Shown here in pieces: positions 27,589-35,053 of a stretch of 64,000 bases of DNA. Numbering within the stretch: the stretch's first letter is position 1; each line of letters begins with the position of its first letter. The position numbers were made by a program, and so were the translations under genes. The notes beneath the pieces are model-generated. The model was not told the origin of the DNA and did no database searches. It saw only the letters and a program-made list of their open reading frames with translations. The DNA is from Limnobaculum xujianqingii (lineage in GTDB: Bacteria > Pseudomonadota > Gammaproteobacteria > Enterobacterales > Enterobacteriaceae), in contig NZ_JABMLK010000002.1 in the NCBI RefSeq assembly GCF_013394855.1, forward strand, positions 1,626,360 through 1,690,359, read 5' to 3'.

Positions 27589-27873
27589 TTACTTCGAGTT
27601 TAGACTACTTTTGACGAAATTCACGGTACTCCAGATACCGAGAGCACGACGGCTCCACAGTATAAGCTTACGAGGATGGCGTAAACCATATACTATAGCG
27701 ATACCAACACCGGTAGCAGTAATAATCGGATATTGAGTCAGTGCCAGCCAGCCTTTGTCAAAAGACTGGGTTTGCTCCAGCCAGGCTTGACGACCTTGAG
27801 CTAATTCTGAGCGCTGCCGGGTAATACGTTGCAGCAGCAGGTTTTTTTTAAGTTCCCGTTGCTGCTTATTCAC
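27589..27873 (-). CDS. yqjK: YqjK-like protein
   Basis: 94 aa. A hydrophilic helical N-terminus (KQQRELKKNLLLQRITRQRSELAQGRQAWLEQTQSFDKGW) is followed by one weak hydrophobic segment and RHPRKLILWSRRALGIWSTVNFVKSSL, matching E. coli YqjK (99 aa). Overlaps yqjE by 4 bases (ATGA). Last gene of yqjD-E-K. Confidence 0.88.
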   Translation of the reverse strand: MNKQQRELKKNLLLQRITRQRSELAQGRQAWLEQTQSFDKGWLALTQYPIITATGVGIAIVYGLRHPRKLILWSRRALGIWSTVNFVKSSLNSK

Positions 27874-28265
27874 TTGTCATCCTCAAGCAGGATATGGTCC
27901 AGCTTCAATTGATTACGGGTTTCTTTCAGGAAGGTAGAGCGCTTCGCCCTGACCATAGCCCAAACTCCAGTAATAACAGCCAACAGAAACAGAATTCCGG
28001 TAATCAGGGATAGTGCAAGTACCCGGTAGGCGGGATCGATAGCCAGACAAACTAAAATAAACAGGCCCATCAGGCAGAAGCCGGTAAATACCAGCGTCAG
28101 ACCAACCAGCATCAATAATTGAAGCAGATTGGCCTTCTCTTCTTCCAGCTCTACGGCAACCAGTTCCAGACGGGTTTGCACCATTCGATGCAGTAAAGTA
28201 AAGATTCGCTGGATAGTGGCCAGGGCACCCTTGCCGGGGCCCTGAGCGGAGGTGCTATTTGACAT
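27870..28265 (-). CDS. yqjE: YqjE, phage-holin-superfamily-III-type membrane protein
   Basis: 131 aa from ATG 28265, two bases after the yqjD stop. N-terminal amphipathic region, then two transmembrane helices (about 50-75 and 80-105). In E. coli YqjE and YqjD are inner-membrane proteins of stationary phase. Confidence 0.88.
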   Translation of the reverse strand: MSNSTSAQGPGKGALATIQRIFTLLHRMVQTRLELVAVELEEEKANLLQLLMLVGLTLVFTGFCLMGLFILVCLAIDPAYRVLALSLITGILFLLAVITGVWAMVRAKRSTFLKETRNQLKLDHILLEDDK

Positions 28266-28267
28266 GA

Positions 28268-28579
28268 TTAGCGACGAGTTAACAGTACGCCAAGCACCAG
28301 ACCAACTGCAGCACCGATACCTACGCCAGCCCATGGTTTTTCATGCACATAGGTGTCAGCTTTATCGGCAATCTCTTTGGTTTGATCAACAATTTTGCCT
28401 TTGGTTTCGGTCAGGCGGGTACGAGTATCTTTTAGCAGCCCTTCAGCTTTGGCGCGCATTTTGTCCAGTTCAGCTTTAGGTTTATCGCCAGAGGAGTGTA
28501 GGATCTCTTCCAACGTATTTGCCAGTGTTTCGAGCTCTTCACGAAGTTGTTCTGAAGTACTTTCTTTTTGCTGTGCCAT
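28268..28579 (-). CDS. yqjD: YqjD, DUF883 membrane-anchored ribosome-associated protein
   Basis: 103 aa. Long charged helix (EQLREELETLANTLEEILHSSGDKPKAELDKMRAKAEGLLKDTRTRLTETKG) and a C-terminal membrane anchor with the DUF883 ending KPWAGVGIGAAVGLVLGVLLTRR. E. coli YqjD binds ribosomes at the inner membrane in stationary phase. First gene of yqjDEK; AGGAG precedes the ATG. Confidence 0.93.
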   Translation of the reverse strand: MAQQKESTSEQLREELETLANTLEEILHSSGDKPKAELDKMRAKAEGLLKDTRTRLTETKGKIVDQTKEIADKADTYVHEKPWAGVGIGAAVGLVLGVLLTRR

Positions 28580-28725
28580 TGGATCTACTCCTTAAAATAT
28601 GAGCGAAATGTAATATTAATCATAGACCATTATTCAATGTTATTAAAGGAGAAATCGTGCTTTTTTGTCAGGAAATGCAAAGGAAATAGTCAGAGAGAAG
28701 GGGAAATATTTACCCGCGAATCAAT

Positions 28726-28767
28726 AAAATAAAAGCCGAAATGGTGGAACATTTTGGCTTTTATTTT
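28726..28767. terminator. terminator between yqjA and yqjD
   Basis: AAAATAAAAGCC (28726-28737) pairs with GGCTTTTATTTT (28756-28767), with an inner AAATG/CATTT extension. It lies 35 bases past the yqjA stop and upstream of yqjD. No mzrA is found after yqjA, unlike E. coli. Confidence 0.8.
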
Positions 28768-28801
28768 GGCTATCCGGAAAGGATGTAGTGATTAACGATT
28801 C

Positions 28802-29467
28802 TTATTTGGCGTTATGAGCGCGTTTTTTACGCCAGATAACGATAATTGAACCAATCAGACCAGCAACCAGCAGTATGATTGGTAATAGCACCAGACCTTT
28901 CATTAATTCGTTTTCATAGCGATCGAAAATCTTGGTGCTGCCCAGCGCATAGCCCAGGCTGGTCAGAATAGCCACCCACAGGAAGCCGCTCATCCAGCTG
29001 AAGAACTGAAAGCGCTTGCTGTCCAGACCAGAGACGCCTGCCAGAGTAGGTAGCAGAGTACGAACAAAAGCCAGAAAACGACCGATAAATAGTGCAGCTA
29101 AGCCGTGGCGATGGAACAGATTATGGGCACGTTGATGATAATGAGGAGGAATATGAGAAAGCCAGTTTTGCACCAATGACGTATTACCTAACCATCGCCC
29201 TTGCAAAAAGCCAATCCAACTGCCGATACTGGCACCTGCGGTAAGGATCACAATTGCCAGCGGATAATTAATTGCGCCTTTAGCGACTAAAACACCCACT
29301 AACAGCAACAGGCTATCACCCGGTAAAAATGCAGCGGGAAGAACGCCGTTCTCCAGTAACAGAATCGTGAACAGTATGCCGTATAGCGTCCAGGTAAGGG
29401 ACGGATTAGACAGCATTGCTATATCGTGGTGCCAGAGCGCTTGCCAGAGCGTGTGTATTACATCCAT
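28802..29467 (-). CDS. yqjA: YqjA, DedA-family membrane protein
   Basis: 221 aa (E. coli 220). DedA-family pattern: LLENGVLPAAFLPGDSLLLLVG with the conserved acidic residues, and GRFLAFVRTLLPTLAG with the conserved arginines needed for activity in E. coli. DedA proteins act in lipid-carrier flipping and proton-dependent drug/alkali tolerance. The 420 bases to crcB (29468-29887) contain only a low-quality minus-strand ORF and no supported feature. Confidence 0.95.
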   Translation of the reverse strand: MDVIHTLWQALWHHDIAMLSNPSLTWTLYGILFTILLLENGVLPAAFLPGDSLLLLVGVLVAKGAINYPLAIVILTAGASIGSWIGFLQGRWLGNTSLVQNWLSHIPPHYHQRAHNLFHRHGLAALFIGRFLAFVRTLLPTLAGVSGLDSKRFQFFSWMSGFLWVAILTSLGYALGSTKIFDRYENELMKGLVLLPIILLVAGLIGSIIVIWRKKRAHNAK

Positions 29468-29887
29468 TTCGTATTCCTAAACATCGGTGTAACCGGAATA
29501 TATCCCCGGGGATTAAATGGTTTGCTAGAGATCTCTGTTGCTAAAGTAAGGCTGGTATCTGGCGTGTGCCCTGAACATCTACAGACTTCTTTTGACGCTA
29601 AGTAATCTACAGCTAAATTGGTGAAGCCTTTGGAATGTTCGGGCTTCTGATATCAGTTTAGTCAACATGTGTTGGTATATTTGCTGCCTGCGCTGATTTT
29701 TCTCTGTTATCCATAAACAGGGAGAAAACAATGTTGTCACTCTAACAAAGTTCACTATGTCGAAACAGCAAAAAATCAGGATTTCCGCCATTTCTGAGGA
29801 TTCTTTTAACATCTTTACAGAAAAACAGAGCGGAGATTATCACGCTCTGAAAGCACGATTATTGACGAAGACCAAAAAGCGGCTAAT

Positions 29888-30274
29888 TCACTGCGCCTTT
29901 ATCAATAATTGATAACCAATAGCGACAGCGAACAGGCATAACAACACATTGGCAATAATATTTAGCGCGGCTTTTAGCCACTCTCCCTGAGTGAAGAGCA
30001 CCAAAGTATCAAATGAAAAGGTAGAGAAGGTAGTTAACGCACCTAAAAAACCGACACCAATCAAAGGGCGCCAGTGGGGGGAAATTAATGTACCGTGGGT
30101 CAGGGCTGACATGAGTGCACCCATGATGAAGGAACCGCCTACGTTTACAGCAAGAGTGGCGTAAGGGAAGCTATTACCAAACCATTGAATAAACCAGTTA
30201 GTAATTTGAAAGCGACTAACTGCCCCAACGGCCCCACCGAATGCAACAATAAATAACGTTATGCCATAGCTCAT
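29888..30274 (-). CDS. crcB: CrcB/Fluc fluoride ion channel
   Basis: 128 aa with four transmembrane helices. Family motifs: GGAVGAVSRFQI near the N-terminus, LAVNVGGSFIMG, and GFLGALTTFSTFSFDT, which carries the Phe and Thr/Ser residues of the fluoride pathway. Forms a dual-topology dimer that exports fluoride. AGGAG lies 8 bases before ATG 30274. A candidate fluoride riboswitch precedes it. Confidence 0.96.
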   Translation of the reverse strand: MSYGITLFIVAFGGAVGAVSRFQITNWFIQWFGNSFPYATLAVNVGGSFIMGALMSALTHGTLISPHWRPLIGVGFLGALTTFSTFSFDTLVLFTQGEWLKAALNIIANVLLCLFAVAIGYQLLIKAQ

Positions 30275-30360
30275 TTTTTTCTCCTGCTATGCATGCCAAT
30301 GGCTGCACAGGTTTAAGTTTAATTAGATTTAAATGGCTCTCGGAGGTACTGAGTGGGTAA

Positions 30361-30475
30361 CAAAAACGCCTGACACACAGACCTCCATAATGGAGTCATA
30401 TTTGTCAGGTGTCATCAGCCTTTAATATCAGGCGGTTTATAACCAGAAGGTTAATGGTGGAACGCCATCACCGGT
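30361..30475 (-). promoter_or_regulatory. candidate fluoride (crcB-motif) riboswitch with terminator
   Basis: On the minus strand from 30472: GGTGATGG-CGTT-CCACC, a loop ATTAAC, a P3-like hairpin closed by CCTT/AAGG, then CTGATGACACC (to 30408). This is the order and conserved bases of the crcB motif: GG-GAUGG, matching C-side, CUGAUG. One pseudoknot/stem pair is a C-A mismatch. The aptamer's last bases (CCTGACA, 30403-30409) also form a terminator stem with TGTCAGG (30369-30375), followed by CGTTTTTG. So ligand binding would prevent termination before crcB. The identity of the downstream gene agrees. Confidence 0.75.
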
Positions 30476-30593
30476 TATTAGTATAGCGTGAAATGGAATG
30501 ATATGTGAGTGCGACCGGGCACATTGATGATATGGGTATTGGGCTTTTACGGCCGCAATATCCACTGAAGGAAAAATAAATGGAGTTATTATT

Positions 30594-30619
30594 AAAGCCC
30601 CGGAAATTTTCCGGGGCTT
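30594..30619 (-). terminator. tkt terminator
   Basis: AAGCCCCGG - AAAATTT - CCGGGGCTT: perfect stem 14 bases past the transketolase stop; on the minus strand followed by TAATAATAAC, a weak T-run. Confidence 0.75.
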
Positions 30620-30632
30620 CTGTCATACAGAT

Positions 30633-32626
30633 TTACTTCAACAACTCACGGGCATTCGCCACCACGTTATCAACCGTAAAACCAAACTCGGCAAACAGTT
30701 GTTCTGCCGGAGCGGATTCGCCGAAGCTGCGCATGCCAACAATACGACCGTTCAGACCAGTGTACTTGAACCAGAAGTCTGCAATACCCGCTTCCACAGC
30801 CACACGTGCACTTACGCCTGATGGCAGCACCGATTCACGGTAACCCGCATCCTGACGGTCAAACACTTCAGTACATGGCATGGAAACGACACGAACTTTA
30901 CGGCCTTCTGCCGACAGTTTGTCTGCCGCATCCACCGCCAGACTCACTTCCGAACCGGTGGCAATCAGAATTAACTCAGGTGTACCGGCACAGTCTTTCA
31001 GTACATAACCACCACGGGCTACGTTAGCCAGTTGCTCTGCGCTACGTGGCTGTTGGGTCAGGTTCTGACGGGAAAAAATCAGGGCGCTTGGGCCATCCAG
31101 ACGCTCAATGGCTGCTTTCCACGCAATCGCTGATTCAACCTGGTCACACGGACGCCAGGTGCTCATATTTGGCGTCAGGCGCAGGCTGGCCATCTGCTCT
31201 ACCGGCTGGTGAGTCGGGCCATCTTCACCCAGACCAATCGAGTCATGGGTATACACAAATACGCTGCGGATTTTCATCAGCGCTGCCATACGTACCGCGT
31301 TACGGGCATATTCCATAAACATCAGGAAGGTGGCACCGTAAGGCACAAAACCACCGTGCAGGGCGATACCGTTCATCATCGCCGACATACCAAACTCGCG
31401 TACGCCGTAATGAATGTAGTTGCCCGCCAGGTCATCCACAATCGACTTCGAACCGGACCACATGGTCAGGTTGCTTGGTGCCAGGTCAGCTGAGCCGCCC
31501 AGGAACTCAGGCAGCACTTTACCAAAGGCTTCCAGCGCATTTTGTGACGCCTTACGGCTGGCGATATTGGCCGGATTAGCCTGTAAATTCTCGATAAACT
31601 TCTGTGATTCTGCCTGCCACTGAGCCGGTAACTGACCGCTCACCGACGGGTGAACTCGGCAGCCAGTTCAGGATGAGCTGCCCGATAGGCGGCAAACTGC
31701 TTGTCCCACGCTGCTTCCGCCGTCTGACCGGCAGATTTGGCATCCCAGGCGCTGTAAATTTCCTGAGGAATAACAAATGGCTCGTATTTCCAGCCCAGCG
31801 CTTCACGGGTGGCGGCCACTTCGGCATCACCTAATGGTGCGCCATGGCTGTCGTGAGTTCCGGCTTTATTGGGTGAACCAAAACCGATGATGGTTTTGCA
31901 CATCAGCAATGAAGGCTTACCGGTCTCTTTCTGAGCCTGCTCTACCGCTTTACGAATGGCCTCTGCATCATGACCATCGATGCCACGAATTACATGCCAG
32001 CCATAAGCTTCAAAACGCATGGCCGTATCATCAGTGAACCAGCCTTCAACGTGGCCGTCAATGGAGATACCGTTGTCATCATAGAAGGCAATCAGTTTAC
32101 CCAGTTTCAGGGTACCGGCCAGTGAACAGGCTTCGTGAGAAACCCCTTCCATCATGCAGCCGTCACCCATAAAGGTATAAGTGTGGTGGTCAACAATGTC
32201 GTGACCCGGGCGGTTAAACTGGGCAGCCAGCGTGCGCTCGGCAATCGCCATACCCACCGCATTACAGATACCCTGACCCAGCGGGCCGGTAGTGGTTTCC
32301 ACGCCCGGCGCATAGCCATATTCCGGGTGACCCGGGGTACGGGAATGTAACTGACGGAACTGTTTTAAATCATCGATAGTCAGATCATAACCGCTCAGGT
32401 GCAGCAGGCTATAAATCAGCATGGAGCCATGACCGTTAGACAGCACAAAGCGATCGCGGTTAGCCCACTGAGGATTGGTTGGATTGTGTTTTAGGAAACC
32501 GCGCCACAGAACTTCCGCGATATCGGCCATGCCCATCGGGGCTCCGGGATGGCCAGATTTGGCCTTTTGTACGGCGTCCATACTGAGGGCGCGAATAGCG
32601 TTAGCGAGTTCTTTATTAGAGGGCAT
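30633..32626 (-). pseudogene. tkt: transketolase gene split by a one-base frameshift
   Basis: Transketolase transfers two-carbon units in the pentose phosphate pathway with thiamine diphosphate. From ATG 32626 the N-terminal half reads normally (SKNGHPG-type [32 protein letters not shown] site) up to AAEFTRR and then meets TGA at 31640-31642. The C-terminal half (SGQLPAQW...[32 protein letters not shown]...) continues in another frame to 30633. Compared with E. coli TktA (EFTRRMKGEMP) the codon after RR lacks one base: CGTCGG-TGAGC where ATGAGC is expected. Together the halves make about 664 aa, the family length. No homopolymer is involved. The C-terminal frame has a GTG at the junction that could in theory start a separate subunit. 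Confidence 0.9.
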
Positions 32627-33063
32627 TACTTAGCTCCATTGGGTGAAAGATATCCAGAACAAAATAATTCTGCTTCTGTATCCAGATTGATAGTTATAAC
32701 AGATTAATCTGAGCGCTGAAAAGTGAAAAATTTATCATATTAGTTGAGAATCGTTGGTTAAAAATTGGCTCATTAATGAGAATGAACTTCATCTTCACAG
32801 CATAAGGATGATCGGGGTATCAACATAGTGTCAGGCATGCTGCATTTAAGGTGCTTAATCGCTGAAATAGCGGGTTTCTAAAGGAAAGTTTTTTGATCGG
32901 TTTCTTCGCTTGCCTTCCCCCGGCTTTAGCCGATAATACACCGGCCTTGATCCTATGATTGCTGAACTGTTTATCGCTGACTTATCGTCTATATCCACAG
33001 GGCAATGATAACAAAGTGAATCAAGGGTCTTTTTTCCGGTTTTGTCATTACTGAACCTATGTT
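32627..33063. other. 437-bp intergenic region, no gene seen
   Basis: Divergent region between transketolase (minus) and an EamA transporter (plus). GGAGC lies 9 bases before the tkt ATG. AT-rich in the tkt-proximal half, with a GC-rich hairpin CCGGCTTTAGCCG-type element near 32927. I see no RNA gene or long ORF. Confidence 0.6.
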
Positions 33064-33972
33064 GTGATCTATCTCTGTGGTGTAGCCATCTTGAAACTCA
33101 ATCTTTCTGCCGTTATCGCTTTAATCTGTATTACTTGTATCTGGAGCTACAGTTGGATAGTGATGAAAACCCTGCTGGTTTATATCGGCCCGTTTGATTT
33201 CGCCGCAATACGCTGCACATTGGGTGCGGCACTGCTATTACTGGTGCTGAAACTACGTAATCGGGGAATGAAGCCTCCACCGCTGGGGACCACATTTATT
33301 ATTGGTGTATTGCAGACGGTTGGCATGGTTGGCTTTTCTCAATGGGCTCTGATCACTGGCGGGGCAGGAAAAGTCGCTATTCTGGCGTATACCATGCCAT
33401 TCTGGGTAATTTTACTGGCAGCGCTATTTTTAAATGAACGTTTAGTTAAATTACAATATTGGGCTACGGCAATCGCCGTCTGCGGCATGATTCTGATTTT
33501 GCAGCCGTGGAATAATAATGGTTCGATGCTGGCTTCTGTACTGGCGCTGTTATCTGGTTTCTGTTGGGGAGCCAGCGTGATTATTGCCAAGCGTTTGTAT
33601 CTTCGCACACCAACAGACCTGTTATCGTTAACCACCTGGCAGATGGTAATGGGCGCGATTGTGTTAGTGGTTATCGCTCTGTTTGTCCCTTCAAAACCGA
33701 TTGTCTGGCATCCTTATCTTTGGGGTGGCTTGTTATATAACGCGGTTTTAGCAACGGCGGTTGCCTGGGTACTTTGGATGTTTATTCTGAAACATTTGCC
33801 TGCTTCTGTTGCAGGATTAGGCACATTGGCCGTCCCGGTTTGCAGTGCACTTTTATCATGGTGGTTGCTGGGAGAACGTCCTAATGGCCCTGAAGCTGCA
33901 GGTATTATTTGTGTGATAATGGCGCTGGTGTTAGTCAGTTTACCTAAGCGTAGAGCACAGAAAACCCTCTGA
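33064..33972 (+). CDS. EamA/DMT-family transporter
   Basis: Up to 302 aa with ten transmembrane helices in two EamA repeats; it includes YTMPFWVILLAALFLNERL and GTLAVPVCSALLSWWLLGERPNGPE, the repeat-end signatures. The start is uncertain: GTG 33064 or TTG 33091 (giving a typical LKLNLSAVIALICITCIWSYSW start); neither has a clear ribosome-binding site. Inner-membrane metabolite exporter, substrate unknown. Confidence 0.82.
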   Translation: MIYLCGVAILKLNLSAVIALICITCIWSYSWIVMKTLLVYIGPFDFAAIRCTLGAALLLLVLKLRNRGMKPPPLGTTFIIGVLQTVGMVGFSQWALITGGAGKVAILAYTMPFWVILLAALFLNERLVKLQYWATAIAVCGMILILQPWNNNGSMLASVLALLSGFCWGASVIIAKRLYLRTPTDLLSLTTWQMVMGAIVLVVIALFVPSKPIVWHPYLWGGLLYNAVLATAVAWVLWMFILKHLPASVAGLGTLAVPVCSALLSWWLLGERPNGPEAAGIICVIMALVLVSLPKRRAQKTL

Positions 33973-33993
33973 ACCTTTAAGTACTAACAAAAA

Positions 33994-34019
33994 ACTGACG
34001 ATGATTCTTCATCGTCAGT
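33994..34019 (-). terminator. hairpin with terminator polarity on the minus strand
   Basis: ACTGACGATGA and TCATCGTCAGT form a perfect 11-bp stem with a TTCT loop. Six A's precede it on the plus strand, so the T-run is on the minus strand, yet both flanking genes are on the plus strand. It may act weakly for the EamA gene or stop antisense transcripts. Confidence 0.5.
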
Positions 34020-34045
34020 GAAAGATCCTGTCTTATACTTTAAAT

Positions 34046-34064
34046 GATAATGGTAATCATTTAT
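34046..34064 (+). promoter_or_regulatory. Fur box
   Basis: GATAATGGTAATCATTTAT matches the 19-bp Fur consensus (GATAATGATAATCATTATC) at 15 positions, with the central palindrome intact. It lies 51 bases before a siderophore-interacting-protein gene, so iron repression by Fur is expected. Confidence 0.75.
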
Positions 34065-34114
34065 TATTGAAGTGTTGATTGAAGTAGTCATTCCCAATCT
34101 TAAGGATCTACCCT

Positions 34115-34927
34115 ATGTCCTCCTCTTGCCCACCCAAACGCGCTGAAGGTCAGCGGCAATTGCATGTTATAGAGTCTTATATGCTGACGGAAAATATCCG
34201 TCGGGTGATTCTGGGGGGCGAAGAACTGGCCGGTTTAGAAATCGATACCAGCCTGATTGGCCCTCATTTAAAGCTTTTTATTCCACCTGCTAATGCAGTC
34301 TGTTTACTTTGGCCTGAATATGATGCCTCGAAAGGGCGTCTGGTGTGGCCGGAGGAGGGGGAACGTCCGATTCTAAGAACCTATAGTCTGCGCGATTATG
34401 ATGCTCAATTACATCAATTGACTATCGATCTGGTTTGTCATGATGGTGGTGTAGCTTCTGATTGGGCGAAGCAGGCTAAAGCCGGTGATAAAATAGGTAT
34501 TTGGGGACCGGGTGCTCGCCTGTCCTACCGCGATCAATGGTTAGTGTTAGCAGGTGATATATCGGCACTACCTGCGATTAGCTATACCCTGGAACAGGTT
34601 TTACCCGCCGATGCCAAAGGCAAAGCCATTATTGAAGTGCCTTCAGAAGCCGATCTGATTCCTTTACATGCACCAAAGGGAATGGAAATCACCTGGTTAG
34701 TCAGGCATTCGGGGCAGGAGAGTGGATTGATTGATGCCGTTTCTTCGGTTCAAATTCCGGCAGGTGTTTCACCTCTTATTTGGGGTGGAATGGAGTGTGA
34801 TTTAGCGAAAGGATTGCGTAGGGCGATTAAAGATAAAATGGGTCTACAACGTGATGAATACTATCTGGTGAATTACTGGCGTGAAGGGGTGCCTGAAGGT
34901 GGTTTTAACCATTCTTCCGATGAGTAG
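34115..34927 (+). CDS. siderophore-interacting protein (YqjH/ViuB-like FAD ferric reductase)
   Basis: 270 aa. N-terminal FAD-binding barrel with the flavin motif RTYSLRDYD (about residue 89), HDGGVASDWA and GPGARLSY; C-terminal NAD(P)H-type domain with LAGDISALPAISYTLE and the ending YYLVNYWREGVPE. These enzymes reduce Fe(III)-siderophores in the cytoplasm to release iron. AAGGA precedes ATG 34115 and a Fur box lies upstream. Single gene; no siderophore operon is visible in the window. Confidence 0.92.
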   Translation: MSSSCPPKRAEGQRQLHVIESYMLTENIRRVILGGEELAGLEIDTSLIGPHLKLFIPPANAVCLLWPEYDASKGRLVWPEEGERPILRTYSLRDYDAQLHQLTIDLVCHDGGVASDWAKQAKAGDKIGIWGPGARLSYRDQWLVLAGDISALPAISYTLEQVLPADAKGKAIIEVPSEADLIPLHAPKGMEITWLVRHSGQESGLIDAVSSVQIPAGVSPLIWGGMECDLAKGLRRAIKDKMGLQRDEYYLVNYWREGVPEGGFNHSSDE

Positions 34928-35053
34928 TCGCTTGATTTAGTGTTAAAACCGAAGAAAAATGGCGATGTAAGGTAACAATTTGTTGTTCCACAGTAGACGA
35001 TAAAGCGTATTCCTGTGAAACTGGCTTCACCCTCTATTCAGGATGAATCGATA

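Noticed and set aside
29579..29812. 77-aa minus-strand ORF between yqjA and crcB
   Set aside because: No plausible start signal and no domain; contains an imperfect hairpin region. Not better than chance for a 420-bp gap.
31640..31643. Programmed frameshift in transketolase
   Set aside because: No slippery heptamer or stimulatory hairpin is visible at the junction and the family never uses one to my knowledge.
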